DNA of 64,000 bases, taken from HXMU1428-3 sp965215715 (GTDB taxonomy: Bacteria; Pseudomonadota; Alphaproteobacteria; Rhizobiales; HXMU1428-3). Below the pieces are notes generated by a model. The model searched no databases, had not been told where the DNA came from, and saw only the letters and a program-made list of their open reading frames with translations. This document shows positions 8,716-17,707 of this stretch, piece by piece; position 1 is the first letter of the stretch; each line of letters opens with the position of its first letter. The stretch is taken from positions 992,001-1,056,000 of the forward strand of contig OZ244129.1 of NCBI GenBank assembly GCA_965215715.1. The letters are read 5' to 3'. The translations under genes were made by a program, and so were the position numbers.

Positions 8716-9828
8716 TTAATTACCGTTACCGTTACCGTTACCGTTACCGTTGCCGTTGCCGTTGCCGTTGCCGTTACCGTTACCGTTACCGTTGCCGTTA
8801 CCGTTGCCGTTACCGTTACCGTTGCCGTTGCCGTTACTTACTGCAGCATTGATGATTTTGTTGATTGAGTTTGCGTTTTTATTATTTGATTTTGAAATTG
8901 CATTATTCGTTGAATAAGCAGACTTCTTTGTCCAATAGGTGTTTTGCTTTTTGCCTTTTCCCTTGCGCCCTCTTGAAGCAACGACAGAGCGTACTTTTGC
9001 GCGGCTAATGCCTCTTGTGGCTTTTGCAATGTTAAGGTTGCGTGCCCCAATTGTTTTGCTAATTCTGAATCTTTTTACTCGTTTGATTTTAGCTCTAACT
9101 TTTGATCGTTTTGCTTTTAGGCTTTTGACTTTTAATTTTTTTGTCCCGGCATTAGCCCTTTGTGGTTTGTTTAAAGGTTTAATTTTGACTTTGAGGGGGG
9201 TGACCAATGGTTTGCGTGGTGACCCTTGCTGGATTTTTGCTTTGGGGCCTGAACCGGTTAATTGTAACTGTGACGATTGCCCACCACCTTTTAGATTGAC
9301 CAGGGCAGTTTGGCCCGGCTGAACCAATACAAAACGTCCTGTAGATAAATTGGAGACTTCCACTTTACCGCGTTCGACATTAACTTGTGCGCCTTTTTCA
9401 TCAACACTTACACGGAATTGAGTGCCTTTAACGACGGCTGCAAGATAGGGGGTGTTGACCTCAAAATGCTTTACATTACGCTTTTCAACGTCGAGTAAGA
9501 TTTCTCCCGCTTGCTGTAAAATCTGAGTTTTGCCTGCTGCCTGTGCTTTTTTAGGTAGGGATATGACAGAATTGGGAAAGACCATGATGGTTTCCTTCCC
9601 ACGTTTTAATAAAATACGGCCACTTGTTCCTGTTTGGATTTGATCGCCATTTTTAAGAGTTTGGTGTTTTGTGAGCGCTACTTTTTGTGGTTGTTCAGAC
9701 TTAATCCAAGCCTGACCGCTGACTTTAACCACTTCCCAGTCCTGGGCTTGGGCGGCTGTCATTGTGAAGTTTATGGAGAAAAAGACCAAAAAAATGAACA
9801 GTGATTGGTTTTTTAGTTTTTGTGTCAT
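8716..9828 (-). CDS. Exported FecR-domain protein with (Asn-Gly)n C-terminus
   Basis: A signal peptide (hydrophobic FLVFFSINFTMTAAQA, then QDW) leads into a FecR domain (about residues 30-160; motifs LKNGDQIQTGTSGRILLKRG, VNTPYLAAVVKGTQFRVSV and VNVERGKVEVSN). A very basic linker follows (about 190-300, many Lys/Arg), then a pure Asn-Gly repeat of about 19 units to the C-terminus. FecR domains sense or bind on the periplasmic side; in this class they often accompany CHASE2 proteins and two-partner secretion genes, and that is the arrangement here (CHASE2 kinase downstream, TpsB divergent upstream). It is not a typical anti-sigma FecR: there is no N-terminal cytoplasmic domain and no sigma factor gene. 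Confidence 0.85.
   Translation of the reverse strand: MTQKLKNQSLFIFLVFFSINFTMTAAQAQDWEVVKVSGQAWIKSEQPQKVALTKHQTLKNGDQIQTGTSGRILLKRGKETIMVFPNSVISLPKKAQAAGKTQILQQAGEILLDVEKRNVKHFEVNTPYLAAVVKGTQFRVSVDEKGAQVNVERGKVEVSNLSTGRFVLVQPGQTALVNLKGGGQSSQLQLTGSGPKAKIQQGSPRKPLVTPLKVKIKPLNKPQRANAGTKKLKVKSLKAKRSKVRAKIKRVKRFRISKTIGARNLNIAKATRGISRAKVRSVVASRGRKGKGKKQNTYWTKKSAYSTNNAISKSNNKNANSINKIINAAVSNGNGNGNGNGNGNGNGNGNGNGNGNGNGNGNGNGNGNGN
8719..8836. repeat. Hexanucleotide repeat tract encoding Asn-Gly tail
   Basis: About 19 tandem copies of the 6-base unit GTTACC or GTTGCC run to the end of the FecR-domain gene (minus strand GGTAAC/GGCAAC, encoding Gly-Asn). Because the unit is six bases, gain or loss of copies changes tail length without shifting frame. 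The two synonymous variants alternate irregularly, so the tract is not freshly homogenised. Confidence 0.95.
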
Positions 9829-9994
9829 AACGCTTACTTTTCACACTACGTATTTCTATCCTGATAAGGATCATATCATTTGGGATTTAAATTCTACTTA
9901 AGCGGATGGTACGGATTTTAAGATAGAAATTAGATATATATTAACCATAACTCTTCATCTTTGGGTTTCAGAGTGGATTTAAAAGGTGGGAATT

Positions 9995-11797
9995 GTGTTT
10001 AAGCGTTTGATAGGGCAAAGAAAAGCTTGGGAAATTAAGCTCTTTTGCGTTTTAAGCATCAGTTTTTGTTTTTTGTTTCTTTCTAATGGTTTAAAGGCAC
10101 AGGGAGCTCCAAATGGATTGTCTGTTGATGGGCTGATTGAACAAACTGAGCAAAAACTTAAAAATAACAAAGATAAAAATGATCAAAATTTAGATTATCT
10201 GCCTAATGATAATCGTGATGACTCAAACTTTCTTCAAACTCCAGCTTCTGAGCAAAAAACGAGTGGGACAATTTTGGTTCGCTCGATTGTTGTGCAAGGG
10301 GCCAGTGCTTTTTCCCAAGAGCAATTTGCTAGCTGTTATAAACCGATAAAGGGACGAAAGGTGTCTGAAGGTCAACTTGTTGAGCTGACCAATTGTATGA
10401 CGCTTGTCTATACTCAAGCAGGTTTTAGTTTGTCGCGGGTGGTCCTTCCGCCCCAAGATGTGGCTAACGGGGTTTTGAAGGTCAAGGTGGTTGAAGGGTA
10501 TATTGCCTCATATCAGATAAAAGGGGGCAATGGGCTGCTGTTTAACCTTGACCAGTTTTTTGGCCCTATCTTGAATGAGCGCCCGTTATCTCAAAAAACT
10601 CTAGAGCGCCAATTGTTGCTTATTAGCGATACCCCGGGCTTGTCTGTTAAAGATACCACCATTGATGAGAAGGGGGACTTAACTGGGGCGTTTGAATTGG
10701 TTGTGCATGTTGATACATGGCATGTGTGGTTACAAAGCGAGTTGGATAATCGTGGCACAGATCCCGTGGGGCCTTTGCAGTCTTACCAAACGGTTTATCT
10801 GAATTCTGTTTTTGGGCAGGGGGAGAGCATTGGGTTTTCTTATTCTTCTATCGCTGATTCAGCAGATGAGCTTAATTTTGGGCGCGTGTCTTTAGACCTT
10901 CCTTTGAACGGGAGTGGGTTACGCCTCTTTGGTGCCTTAAGTGCTTCTGATACACGACCTTCAGATGAACGAAAATTAGATGATACCAGCTATAAAAGCT
11001 TAAGAGGAAATTTGGATTTAAATTGGGTGCTTGCGCGACAACGAGATTTGAGTTTTTGGCTCGGAGCTGGCATTTGGGGGCATACCAATGTGCGTGAAAA
11101 TCAATTTGGTCGCTTTGTTCGAGATGAAGTACGTGGGCTAGCAGTGAGTACAAGTCTGTTGTTTGATGACCCGTGGAGGGGTGAGACATTTGTTTATGGC
11201 AGCTTGCGTAAAGGGTTGGATGTTGCAGGTGCTTCGCGTAAAGGAGACCAAAACTTATCCCGTTTTGATGGGGATGGGGAATTTGAAAAATTTAATGTGA
11301 ACTTTGTTCGCAACCAAAACTTTGATGATCATTGGTCTTTTCAAGTTGAAGGGGCGTTGCAAGTGGCAAGCGAAGGGCTTTTGTCAATTGAAGAGTTTTA
11401 CCTTGGTGGTTCTCGATTTGGTCGGGGATTTGAAAGTGGTATTTTGAGTGGGGACAGTGGTTTTGGGGCCTCTGTCGAGCTGCAATATTATCGTGATCTA
11501 GAATTGGGTTGGTTAAATGGTGCTCAACTTTATGGCTTTGCCGATGTTGGAGGTATTATTGATGATGGCAATGAGGTTGCCAATGGTGCATTAATTAGCT
11601 CAGCGGGGGTTGGGGCACGACTTTATTTTGATTATGGGTTTGAAGCTGAATTTGAAGTTGCCTTCCCTCTTGAAGATGCAGATTTGCCGGATGTGAATTC
11701 ATCTGAATTTTTCTTTAAAGTCGGGCGTAGTATTAAATTGAACGAATTAAGTTTAAGCGCTTTGTGGGAGAGCTCTCCTTTTTCTCAAAGAAATTAA
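9995..11797 (+). CDS. TpsB / ShlB-FhaC family outer-membrane transporter
   Basis: The protein is about 600 residues with a signal peptide (LFCVLSISFCFLFLSNGLKA, then QG). A Gln/Asn-rich linker leads to one clear POTRA_2 domain (about 85-170: ILVRSIVVQGASAFSQEQFA, then VLKVKVVEGYI), a second POTRA-like stretch, and a ShlB-type 16-strand beta barrel. The barrel carries the conserved lid-loop motif RGF in SRFGRGFESG. TpsB proteins export a large TpsA partner through the outer membrane; no TpsA gene is in the window. I choose the GTG preceded by AAGGTGGG at 5 bases; a second GTG at 9986 overlaps that site. It is divergent from the FecR/CHASE2 genes across about 160 bases, which probably hold both promoters. 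Confidence 0.85.
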   Translation: MFKRLIGQRKAWEIKLFCVLSISFCFLFLSNGLKAQGAPNGLSVDGLIEQTEQKLKNNKDKNDQNLDYLPNDNRDDSNFLQTPASEQKTSGTILVRSIVVQGASAFSQEQFASCYKPIKGRKVSEGQLVELTNCMTLVYTQAGFSLSRVVLPPQDVANGVLKVKVVEGYIASYQIKGGNGLLFNLDQFFGPILNERPLSQKTLERQLLLISDTPGLSVKDTTIDEKGDLTGAFELVVHVDTWHVWLQSELDNRGTDPVGPLQSYQTVYLNSVFGQGESIGFSYSSIADSADELNFGRVSLDLPLNGSGLRLFGALSASDTRPSDERKLDDTSYKSLRGNLDLNWVLARQRDLSFWLGAGIWGHTNVRENQFGRFVRDEVRGLAVSTSLLFDDPWRGETFVYGSLRKGLDVAGASRKGDQNLSRFDGDGEFEKFNVNFVRNQNFDDHWSFQVEGALQVASEGLLSIEEFYLGGSRFGRGFESGILSGDSGFGASVELQYYRDLELGWLNGAQLYGFADVGGIIDDGNEVANGALISSAGVGARLYFDYGFEAEFEVAFPLEDADLPDVNSSEFFFKVGRSIKLNELSLSALWESSPFSQRN

Positions 11798-11860
11798 AAT
11801 GCTTTCAGGAGCAGGCTCGATATGATTTCGAGGTCATTGTGACCTAGGTTCTGATCCTAG

Positions 11861-14653
11861 CTATTCAGCTGCTGTTACTGAGGTGTGGGAGCTTTGATGG
11901 GTTAGACCTTTTTGAATGCGTGCGGCACAGAATTTAAATTCTGGAATTTTACCCACTGGGTCCAATTGTGGGTTGGTTAAAATATTAGCTGCGGCCTCCA
12001 CATAGGCGAAGGGGATGAAAATAACATTTTCTTGCAGGCCTGTATCACTTCTTGCCATCAGGGAAATTGTTCCTCTGCGCGTTTCCACATCAATCATGTC
12101 ACCTGGGGTAATGTTATGAGCTTTCATCGTTAATGGATGCATGCTTGCTGTGGGGCCCGGTTCTATAGAATCAAGCACCTTTGAGCGCCGGGTCATGGCG
12201 CCGGTGTGCCAATGCTCTAATTGGCGCCCAGTTGTTAAGATCATTGGGTATTGTGCATCTGGCAATTCGTCTGGGCTGGATGATTGGGTGGGGACCAATT
12301 TTGCGCGGCCTGTTTCAGTTGGGAACCTGTCACCAAAGACAACTGCGTGGCCAGGATGCTCTGGGCTATCAGAGGGGTAGGTTACTGCGCTTTCTCTTTC
12401 AAGGCGCTCCCAGGTGATATGGTCAAGAGAGGGCATGACGCTGGACATTTCAGTGTAAATTTGGCTGGGGTGCTCATAATTCCAATCGAGCCCTAACAGT
12501 TTTGCTAATTCTTGTATTAGCCACCAATCTTCTTTGGCATCTCCTGGCGCGTTCACAGCTTTGCGGCCCATTTGCACTTGCCGGTTGGTGTTGGTTACCG
12601 TGCCGTTTTTTTCTGGCCAGGCGGTGGCTGGTAGTACCACATCTGCATACATGGCTGTCTCAGTTAAGAAAATATCTTGCACCACAAGATGGTCAAGTTT
12701 TTCCAAGGCTTGACGGGCATGATCTACATCAGGGTCTGACATGGCTGGGTTTTCGCCTAAAATATACATGGAGTGGATGTCTTCATTGTGTATGGCTTTT
12801 ATGATTTCAACCACGGTGAGACCTGGGGTTTCATTCACTGGAAAGCCCCAGGCTTTTTCAAATTTTTCACGCACATCAGGGTCTGTTACTTTGGCATAAT
12901 CTGGCAAGACCATGGGAATGAGCCCGGCGTCTGAGGCCCCTTGTACATTGTTTTGCCCGCGCAAAGGGTGCAAGCCTGTTCCTGAGCGACCAATCTGTCC
13001 GGTAATCATTGCCAGAGAAATCAGGCAGCGGACATTGTCTGTGCCATGAACATGTTGCGACACGCCCATGCCCCAAAATATGATCGCGCGTTCTGCTTTG
13101 GCATAGGTGCGGGCGGCTTTGCGAATGTCATCTGGGGCGATGCCGCACAGTTTTGACATTGTCTCAGGGGTGAAATTGGCAACATGGGTTTTAATGTCTT
13201 CAAAATTCTCAGTTCGTGCTTGGACAAATTGTTCGTCATAAAGCTTTTCTTCGATTATGACATTGAGCATGGCGTTTAATAAATGCACATCTGCGCCGGG
13301 GCGGAACTGTAATACTTGGTCAGCATGGGTGCATATTTGATGGCGGCGCGGGTCCATTACCATCATTGAGGCCCCATTTTTAACGGCCTGTTTGAAATAG
13401 GTGGCGGCAACCGGATGGTTGGATGTGGGGTTTGATCCGATTAAAACAATCAAGTCTGAATGAAGGCATTCATTAAACGTGGCCGTCACAGCACCAGAGC
13501 CTATGCCTTCCATTAAAGCGGCCACTGAAGAGGCGTGACAAAGTCTTGTGCAATGATCGACATGATTATGCCCAAAGCGCTCACGAATGAGTTTTTGAAA
13601 TAAATAAGCTTCTTCATTGGAGCATTTGGCAGAGCCAAAGCCAGCTATGGCTTCATTGCCATGATCTTGAGCTGTTTTGGCCAGGCCTTTGGCGGCAACT
13701 TGAAGAGCTTCTTCTAAAGTGGCTTTGCGAAAATGGGTGTAAGGGTTTGCAGGATCGATGTTTAATCCCTTGGGTGCGTCTTGTTTGCGTATGAGCGGGG
13801 TTGTTAGGCGCTCGTTTGAATGGATGTAATCAAAGCCAAAGCGGCCCTTAACACAGAGGCGGTTTTCATTTGCCGGCCCGTCGTGCCCTTCAACATGGAT
13901 GATTTTATTGTCTTTCACTTTATAGTTCAGCTGGCAGCCGACACCGCAAAATGGACAAACAGAGGGCACTGTTTGCGGGGTTTGTTTGGTTCCAGCGCCT
14001 GTGCTGCTATCAACAGCTGTTTTGGGCATGAGAGCACCAGTAGGGCAGGCCTCAACACATTCGCCGCAAGCGACGCAGGTGGAGGATCCCATCGGGTCAT
14101 TAAAGTCAAACATTACCAAGGTGTCTTTGCCGCGCCCCCCAAGGCCGATCACGTCATTTACCTGTACATCACGGCATGCGCGTTGGCATAGATTGCAATG
14201 AATACAGGCATCCAATTGTACAGCCATGGCCGGATGGGTGAAGTCTTCAACGCCAGTGCCCGTTTTGGGGAACCGGCTTTGGGTGATGTTGTTGGCTTTA
14301 GCCATATCCCAAAAATGGGACGTCTGATCTGGAGCTTCTTGTTGGTTTGGTTGATCAGCAAGTAACAATTCCATGATCATCTGGCGCGCTTTGCTGGCGC
14401 GTTCGGTTTCGGTGAGAACAACCATGTCTTGGGTTGGGGTACGCAAACAGGAGGCTGCCAGTGTGCGCTCTCCTTCAATTTCAACCATGCATGCGCGGCA
14501 ATTGCCATCAGGTGCATACCCTGGTTTTGGGCGATGGCATAAATGGGGGATGTCAAACCCTTCGCGTTTAGCCACCTGCCAAATGGTTTCATCTTGATTA
14601 GCTTCAACCGTTTTCCCATTTAAGGAGAAAGAAATGCGCTCTTGCTTGCTCAT
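11861..14653 (-). CDS. fdhA: NAD-dependent formate dehydrogenase, alpha subunit (Mo/W-bis-MGD)
   Basis: This 930-residue catalytic subunit oxidises formate to CO2. In order it has an N-terminal 2Fe-2S ferredoxin domain (CHRPKPGYAPDGNCRACMVE), a NuoG-like segment with two 4Fe-4S motifs (CIHCNLCQRAC and CVACGECVEACPTGAL), a further cluster motif CPFCGVGCQ, and then the molybdopterin oxidoreductase domains. The pterin-ligand cysteine is in HCTRLCHASS, so it is a Cys rather than a selenocysteine enzyme. The C-terminal domain has TTGRQLEHWHTGAMTRRS. Its start overlaps the stop of fdhB (ATGA, 4 bases). The pairing with a fused NuoE/NuoF beta subunit resembles FDH1 of Methylobacterium, a tungsten enzyme. 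Metal choice here is inference. Confidence 0.93.
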   Translation of the reverse strand: MSKQERISFSLNGKTVEANQDETIWQVAKREGFDIPHLCHRPKPGYAPDGNCRACMVEIEGERTLAASCLRTPTQDMVVLTETERASKARQMIMELLLADQPNQQEAPDQTSHFWDMAKANNITQSRFPKTGTGVEDFTHPAMAVQLDACIHCNLCQRACRDVQVNDVIGLGGRGKDTLVMFDFNDPMGSSTCVACGECVEACPTGALMPKTAVDSSTGAGTKQTPQTVPSVCPFCGVGCQLNYKVKDNKIIHVEGHDGPANENRLCVKGRFGFDYIHSNERLTTPLIRKQDAPKGLNIDPANPYTHFRKATLEEALQVAAKGLAKTAQDHGNEAIAGFGSAKCSNEEAYLFQKLIRERFGHNHVDHCTRLCHASSVAALMEGIGSGAVTATFNECLHSDLIVLIGSNPTSNHPVAATYFKQAVKNGASMMVMDPRRHQICTHADQVLQFRPGADVHLLNAMLNVIIEEKLYDEQFVQARTENFEDIKTHVANFTPETMSKLCGIAPDDIRKAARTYAKAERAIIFWGMGVSQHVHGTDNVRCLISLAMITGQIGRSGTGLHPLRGQNNVQGASDAGLIPMVLPDYAKVTDPDVREKFEKAWGFPVNETPGLTVVEIIKAIHNEDIHSMYILGENPAMSDPDVDHARQALEKLDHLVVQDIFLTETAMYADVVLPATAWPEKNGTVTNTNRQVQMGRKAVNAPGDAKEDWWLIQELAKLLGLDWNYEHPSQIYTEMSSVMPSLDHITWERLERESAVTYPSDSPEHPGHAVVFGDRFPTETGRAKLVPTQSSSPDELPDAQYPMILTTGRQLEHWHTGAMTRRSKVLDSIEPGPTASMHPLTMKAHNITPGDMIDVETRRGTISLMARSDTGLQENVIFIPFAYVEAAANILTNPQLDPVGKIPEFKFCAARIQKGLTHQSSHTSVTAAE

Positions 14654-16332
14654 GATACGTCCTCACGAAAAAATCGTAAAACAGATTTTATGGGGTTGGG
14701 GGCTGCTTGGCCAAGGCCGCAAATGGAGGCGTCCATCATTGCTTCACTTAATTCATCGAGCAACGCTTGATCCCATTTTGGTTGTTTCATCAGTTCTACG
14801 GCTTTTTCACAGCCCACCCGGCAAGGGGTGCACTGGCCGCAGCTTTCCTCTTCAAAAAATTCAAGTAGGTTGCGTGCTATTGCGCCTATATCGTCTTTGT
14901 CAGAAAGGATAACGATTGCATGGCTGCCGACAAAGCAGCCATATTCTGCCAAGCTGCCAAAATCCAGCGGAATATTTCCGAGTGAGGCTGGCAAGATGCC
15001 GCCTGAGGCACCGCCGGGTAAATAAGCTTTAAAATTGTGTCCTTCGCTCATGCCGCCAGCGCGCTCGATCAGTTCTTTTACACTGATGCCAGCTGGGGCC
15101 ACGATAACACCTGGGTTTTTCACCCAGCCTGATACGGACCAAGAACGCACGCCTTTGGCTCCGTTCATCCCTTGTGAGGCAAACCAGTCGGCTCCATTTT
15201 TTAATATGGCTGGAATCCAAAATAAAGTTTCTACATTGTGATTAAGAGTAGGGCGGTTAAACAGGCCAACTTCAGCAATATAGGGCGGGCGATGGCGCGG
15301 TAAGCCGCGTTTGCCCTCGATTGATTCAATCATCGCAGATTCTTCGCCGCATATATAAGCACCTGCTCCGCGGCGTAGTTCAATAAAGCCTGGTTCGATT
15401 ATCTTTTCAGTTTCCAAGGTCTTGATTTCTCGACGTAAAATTTCAAGACAGGAGGGGAACTCATCACGTATATAAATATAAAGCCGCTCAGCTTCTACAG
15501 CGTTGGCGGCGATTAGGGCGCCTTCTAAAAATTGATGTGGATTGGTTTCTAAACACTGGCGGTCTTTAAAGGTGCCCGGTTCTCCCTCATCGCCATTTAC
15601 AGTCATGAGGCGGGGGGCCTGGTAACTCTTTACAAATTGCCATTTTTTACCCGCTGGAAAGCCGGCACCGCCTAAACCTTGCAAACCTGCACTGCCGAGT
15701 GTTTCAACAATGGCTTCAAAATTTAGTTTTCCTGTTTGCAAAGCCTTTAATTGAGTATAGCCCCCTTCATTTTGATATGTTGCGTAGCTTTTGTAATCAG
15801 GAATATCTGGAGTAAGTATTTTTGCTTCGATGGCTTTTATGGTTGTTTCAATGGTTGCATTGTCAACACTGTGTTTGCCTACATGTAGCGCTGGGGCGTG
15901 GGCGCACCTGCCTATACAAGGGGCATGGAGGATGCGAACTTCTTGAGGGTTGGTTTGCGTTTTTAAGGTTTTGTATAATTTATCTGCGCCCTTCATGGCA
16001 CAGGTTACCGAATTGCAAACGCGCACGGTTATGGGTGCGGGGTAACTCTCTTTTTCTTTAACAATGTCAAAATGGGCATAAAAGCTGGCCACTTCATAAA
16101 CTTCAATTTGCGGAATGTTTATTAAATCTGCCAAGGCTTTTAAATGCGCGGCGCTCAGGCCGCCATAAGTGTCTTGGATTTTGTGTAGATATTCAATCAG
16201 ACGGTCACGTACAAGAGTGGAGCTTAAAAGGGTTTTGATCTCCTCTAAAGCTTTGGGGTCAGTTTGCCTTCCCTTTAAGAACGCTTTTGGTTTGCGCTTA
16301 GAGCGGGAGTGAATTGGTTTTGTTTGGTTCAT
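14650..16332 (-). CDS. fdhB: NAD-dependent formate dehydrogenase, beta subunit (NuoE-NuoF fusion)
   Basis: This 560-residue fusion has a NuoE-like thioredoxin-fold 2Fe-2S domain (about 40-160, with VCNSVTCAMKGAD and HAPCIGRCAHAPAL) followed by a NuoF-like domain. The NuoF part has the FMN/NAD site GLGGAGFPAGKKW, then VNGDEGEPGTFKDR and ICGEESAMIESIEG, and the 4Fe-4S motif ESCGQCTPCRVGC. It receives electrons from FdhA and reduces NAD. In many species these two domains are separate genes (fdsG, fdsB); the fusion matches Methylobacterium fdh1B. The TGA stop is embedded in the ATGA start of fdhA, and this also shows that TGA works as a stop in this genome. Confidence 0.93.
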   Translation of the reverse strand: MNQTKPIHSRSKRKPKAFLKGRQTDPKALEEIKTLLSSTLVRDRLIEYLHKIQDTYGGLSAAHLKALADLINIPQIEVYEVASFYAHFDIVKEKESYPAPITVRVCNSVTCAMKGADKLYKTLKTQTNPQEVRILHAPCIGRCAHAPALHVGKHSVDNATIETTIKAIEAKILTPDIPDYKSYATYQNEGGYTQLKALQTGKLNFEAIVETLGSAGLQGLGGAGFPAGKKWQFVKSYQAPRLMTVNGDEGEPGTFKDRQCLETNPHQFLEGALIAANAVEAERLYIYIRDEFPSCLEILRREIKTLETEKIIEPGFIELRRGAGAYICGEESAMIESIEGKRGLPRHRPPYIAEVGLFNRPTLNHNVETLFWIPAILKNGADWFASQGMNGAKGVRSWSVSGWVKNPGVIVAPAGISVKELIERAGGMSEGHNFKAYLPGGASGGILPASLGNIPLDFGSLAEYGCFVGSHAIVILSDKDDIGAIARNLLEFFEEESCGQCTPCRVGCEKAVELMKQPKWDQALLDELSEAMMDASICGLGQAAPNPIKSVLRFFREDVS

Positions 16333-16574
16333 ACCGTTCGTGTGACTTCTTTTGTGCCGTTTGGATTTGTTTTAGGTTTTTAGTTTTATATATCCAACCA
16401 ATTTGATCCAATGAATTGTCAACATTAATTCATTGGGTTGTTTTATGAAGCTGCGTTTGTGCTGTCCAATGATGAAACGTTTGGTAAATGGCAATAATGG
16501 TAAAAACTATTTTTCATTTTCACGTCAGACTATCTTACCGGTCAAACGAGGTTGGTACTAATTCAACCATCTGA

Positions 16575-17507
16575 TCAGGTGATGCATTGATTCAATTGAT
16601 CAGACTTTGAAGGGGTTGCTTGTTTTTTCAAGAAGTCTTGAGTGGTCTCTAGGAACTCTTTGGTAATTGGAAGAATAGGGTCGCGGTCAGCAACAACCAG
16701 GCCGATGCTTTGGTAAAGCTCGGGTTCTTCCAAATGAATGTAAGTTAGTTCATCTAGCATGCCGTAAGAAGACAGGTATAAGAGTGGTAAAATCGATGCG
16801 TATTTGCCGGTGGTGACATGGCCTAAAATAACGGCAAAGGAATTTGTCTCCACTTTAATAGTTGGTGCTATGTCTAAATTTTGAAAAACATTATTAATAA
16901 TCCTGCGGTTTTGCATGTTTGGGCTGAGTAAACATAAAGGATATTTAGAAGCTTCTTCCCAGGTAATGTCGGTTAGAGTGCTATCAACCATTGGGGGGGA
17001 TGCAACAAATACATAACTTTCATTATATAAGTGGATGCCTTGAACGCCAGAGAGGGGTTCGCTATCCAGATAGGTTATGGCAGCATGCAGACTAAAATCA
17101 TCGAGCCCGCGTTGAATGGCTTGGCTCGACATGGAAATAACTGAAGGCTTGACCATTGGGTGTTGCTCACAAAAACGACTAATTAAAACTGAGACATAGG
17201 GTAGGGCTGTGGGGACAACGCCAATGGTAAATTCACCAGATAGAACATGACGAGCGGTATCAATGTCTTGAATGAGACCATCGCAATTGGCAATGACGCG
17301 CCGGGCCCACTTGAGCACAATTTTCCCTTCATGAGTAAACCCGCCAAAACGGTGGCCCCGTTCTACAATTGGTACGCCAAGTTCTTCTTCTAATTTTCGT
17401 ATGCGGGTGGAGAAAGCCGGTTGGGAAATGTTGCAGGCATCTGCGGCCCGGGCAAAATGTTCGTATTTGGAAAGGGCAATGATTAATCGTAAATCTTTTA
17501 CATCCAT
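16575..17507 (-). CDS. LysR-family transcriptional regulator
   Basis: This 310-residue LysR protein has the N-terminal helix-turn-helix (KYEHFARAADACNISQPAFS, then TRIRKLEEELGVPIVERG) and a C-terminal effector-binding domain from about residue 90. It sits between fghA and fdhB on the same strand, inside the formaldehyde/formate oxidation cluster, with about 240 bases before fdhB and 200 bases after fghA. This makes it a likely local regulator of formate dehydrogenase. The effector (formate, formaldehyde adduct or other) cannot be read from the sequence. Confidence 0.9.
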   Translation of the reverse strand: MDVKDLRLIIALSKYEHFARAADACNISQPAFSTRIRKLEEELGVPIVERGHRFGGFTHEGKIVLKWARRVIANCDGLIQDIDTARHVLSGEFTIGVVPTALPYVSVLISRFCEQHPMVKPSVISMSSQAIQRGLDDFSLHAAITYLDSEPLSGVQGIHLYNESYVFVASPPMVDSTLTDITWEEASKYPLCLLSPNMQNRRIINNVFQNLDIAPTIKVETNSFAVILGHVTTGKYASILPLLYLSSYGMLDELTYIHLEEPELYQSIGLVVADRDPILPITKEFLETTQDFLKKQATPSKSDQLNQCIT

Positions 17508-17707
17508 GGAAACCTTAGCCTTTCTGTTGTGTAACAGCTATTATTAAAGTGCCAACGTGCTCACCCAAGTTAGTTGTTTCTATTTTTCCACACTATCATA
17601 GGTTGTCTTATTTGTATTTGACAATGATGGTAAAAATGATTTGTCGGTTAAAAAATTCTTGGGTTCTTATTTGTCTTGGTGGCTTGGTTAATATTTTTAA
17701 CGTTCAG

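Noticed and set aside
8670..8852. Plus-strand frame of alternating Arg and Tyr/Cys
   Set aside because: It is the reverse reading of the Asn-Gly hexamer repeat at the end of the FecR-domain gene.
11798..11860. tRNA-like sequence with GGTTCTGATCC between the TpsB and fdhA genes
   Set aside because: Too short for a tRNA and without the other arms; it only contains small AGGTCA/TGACCT and CTAGG/CCTAG pairs that may help termination between convergent genes.
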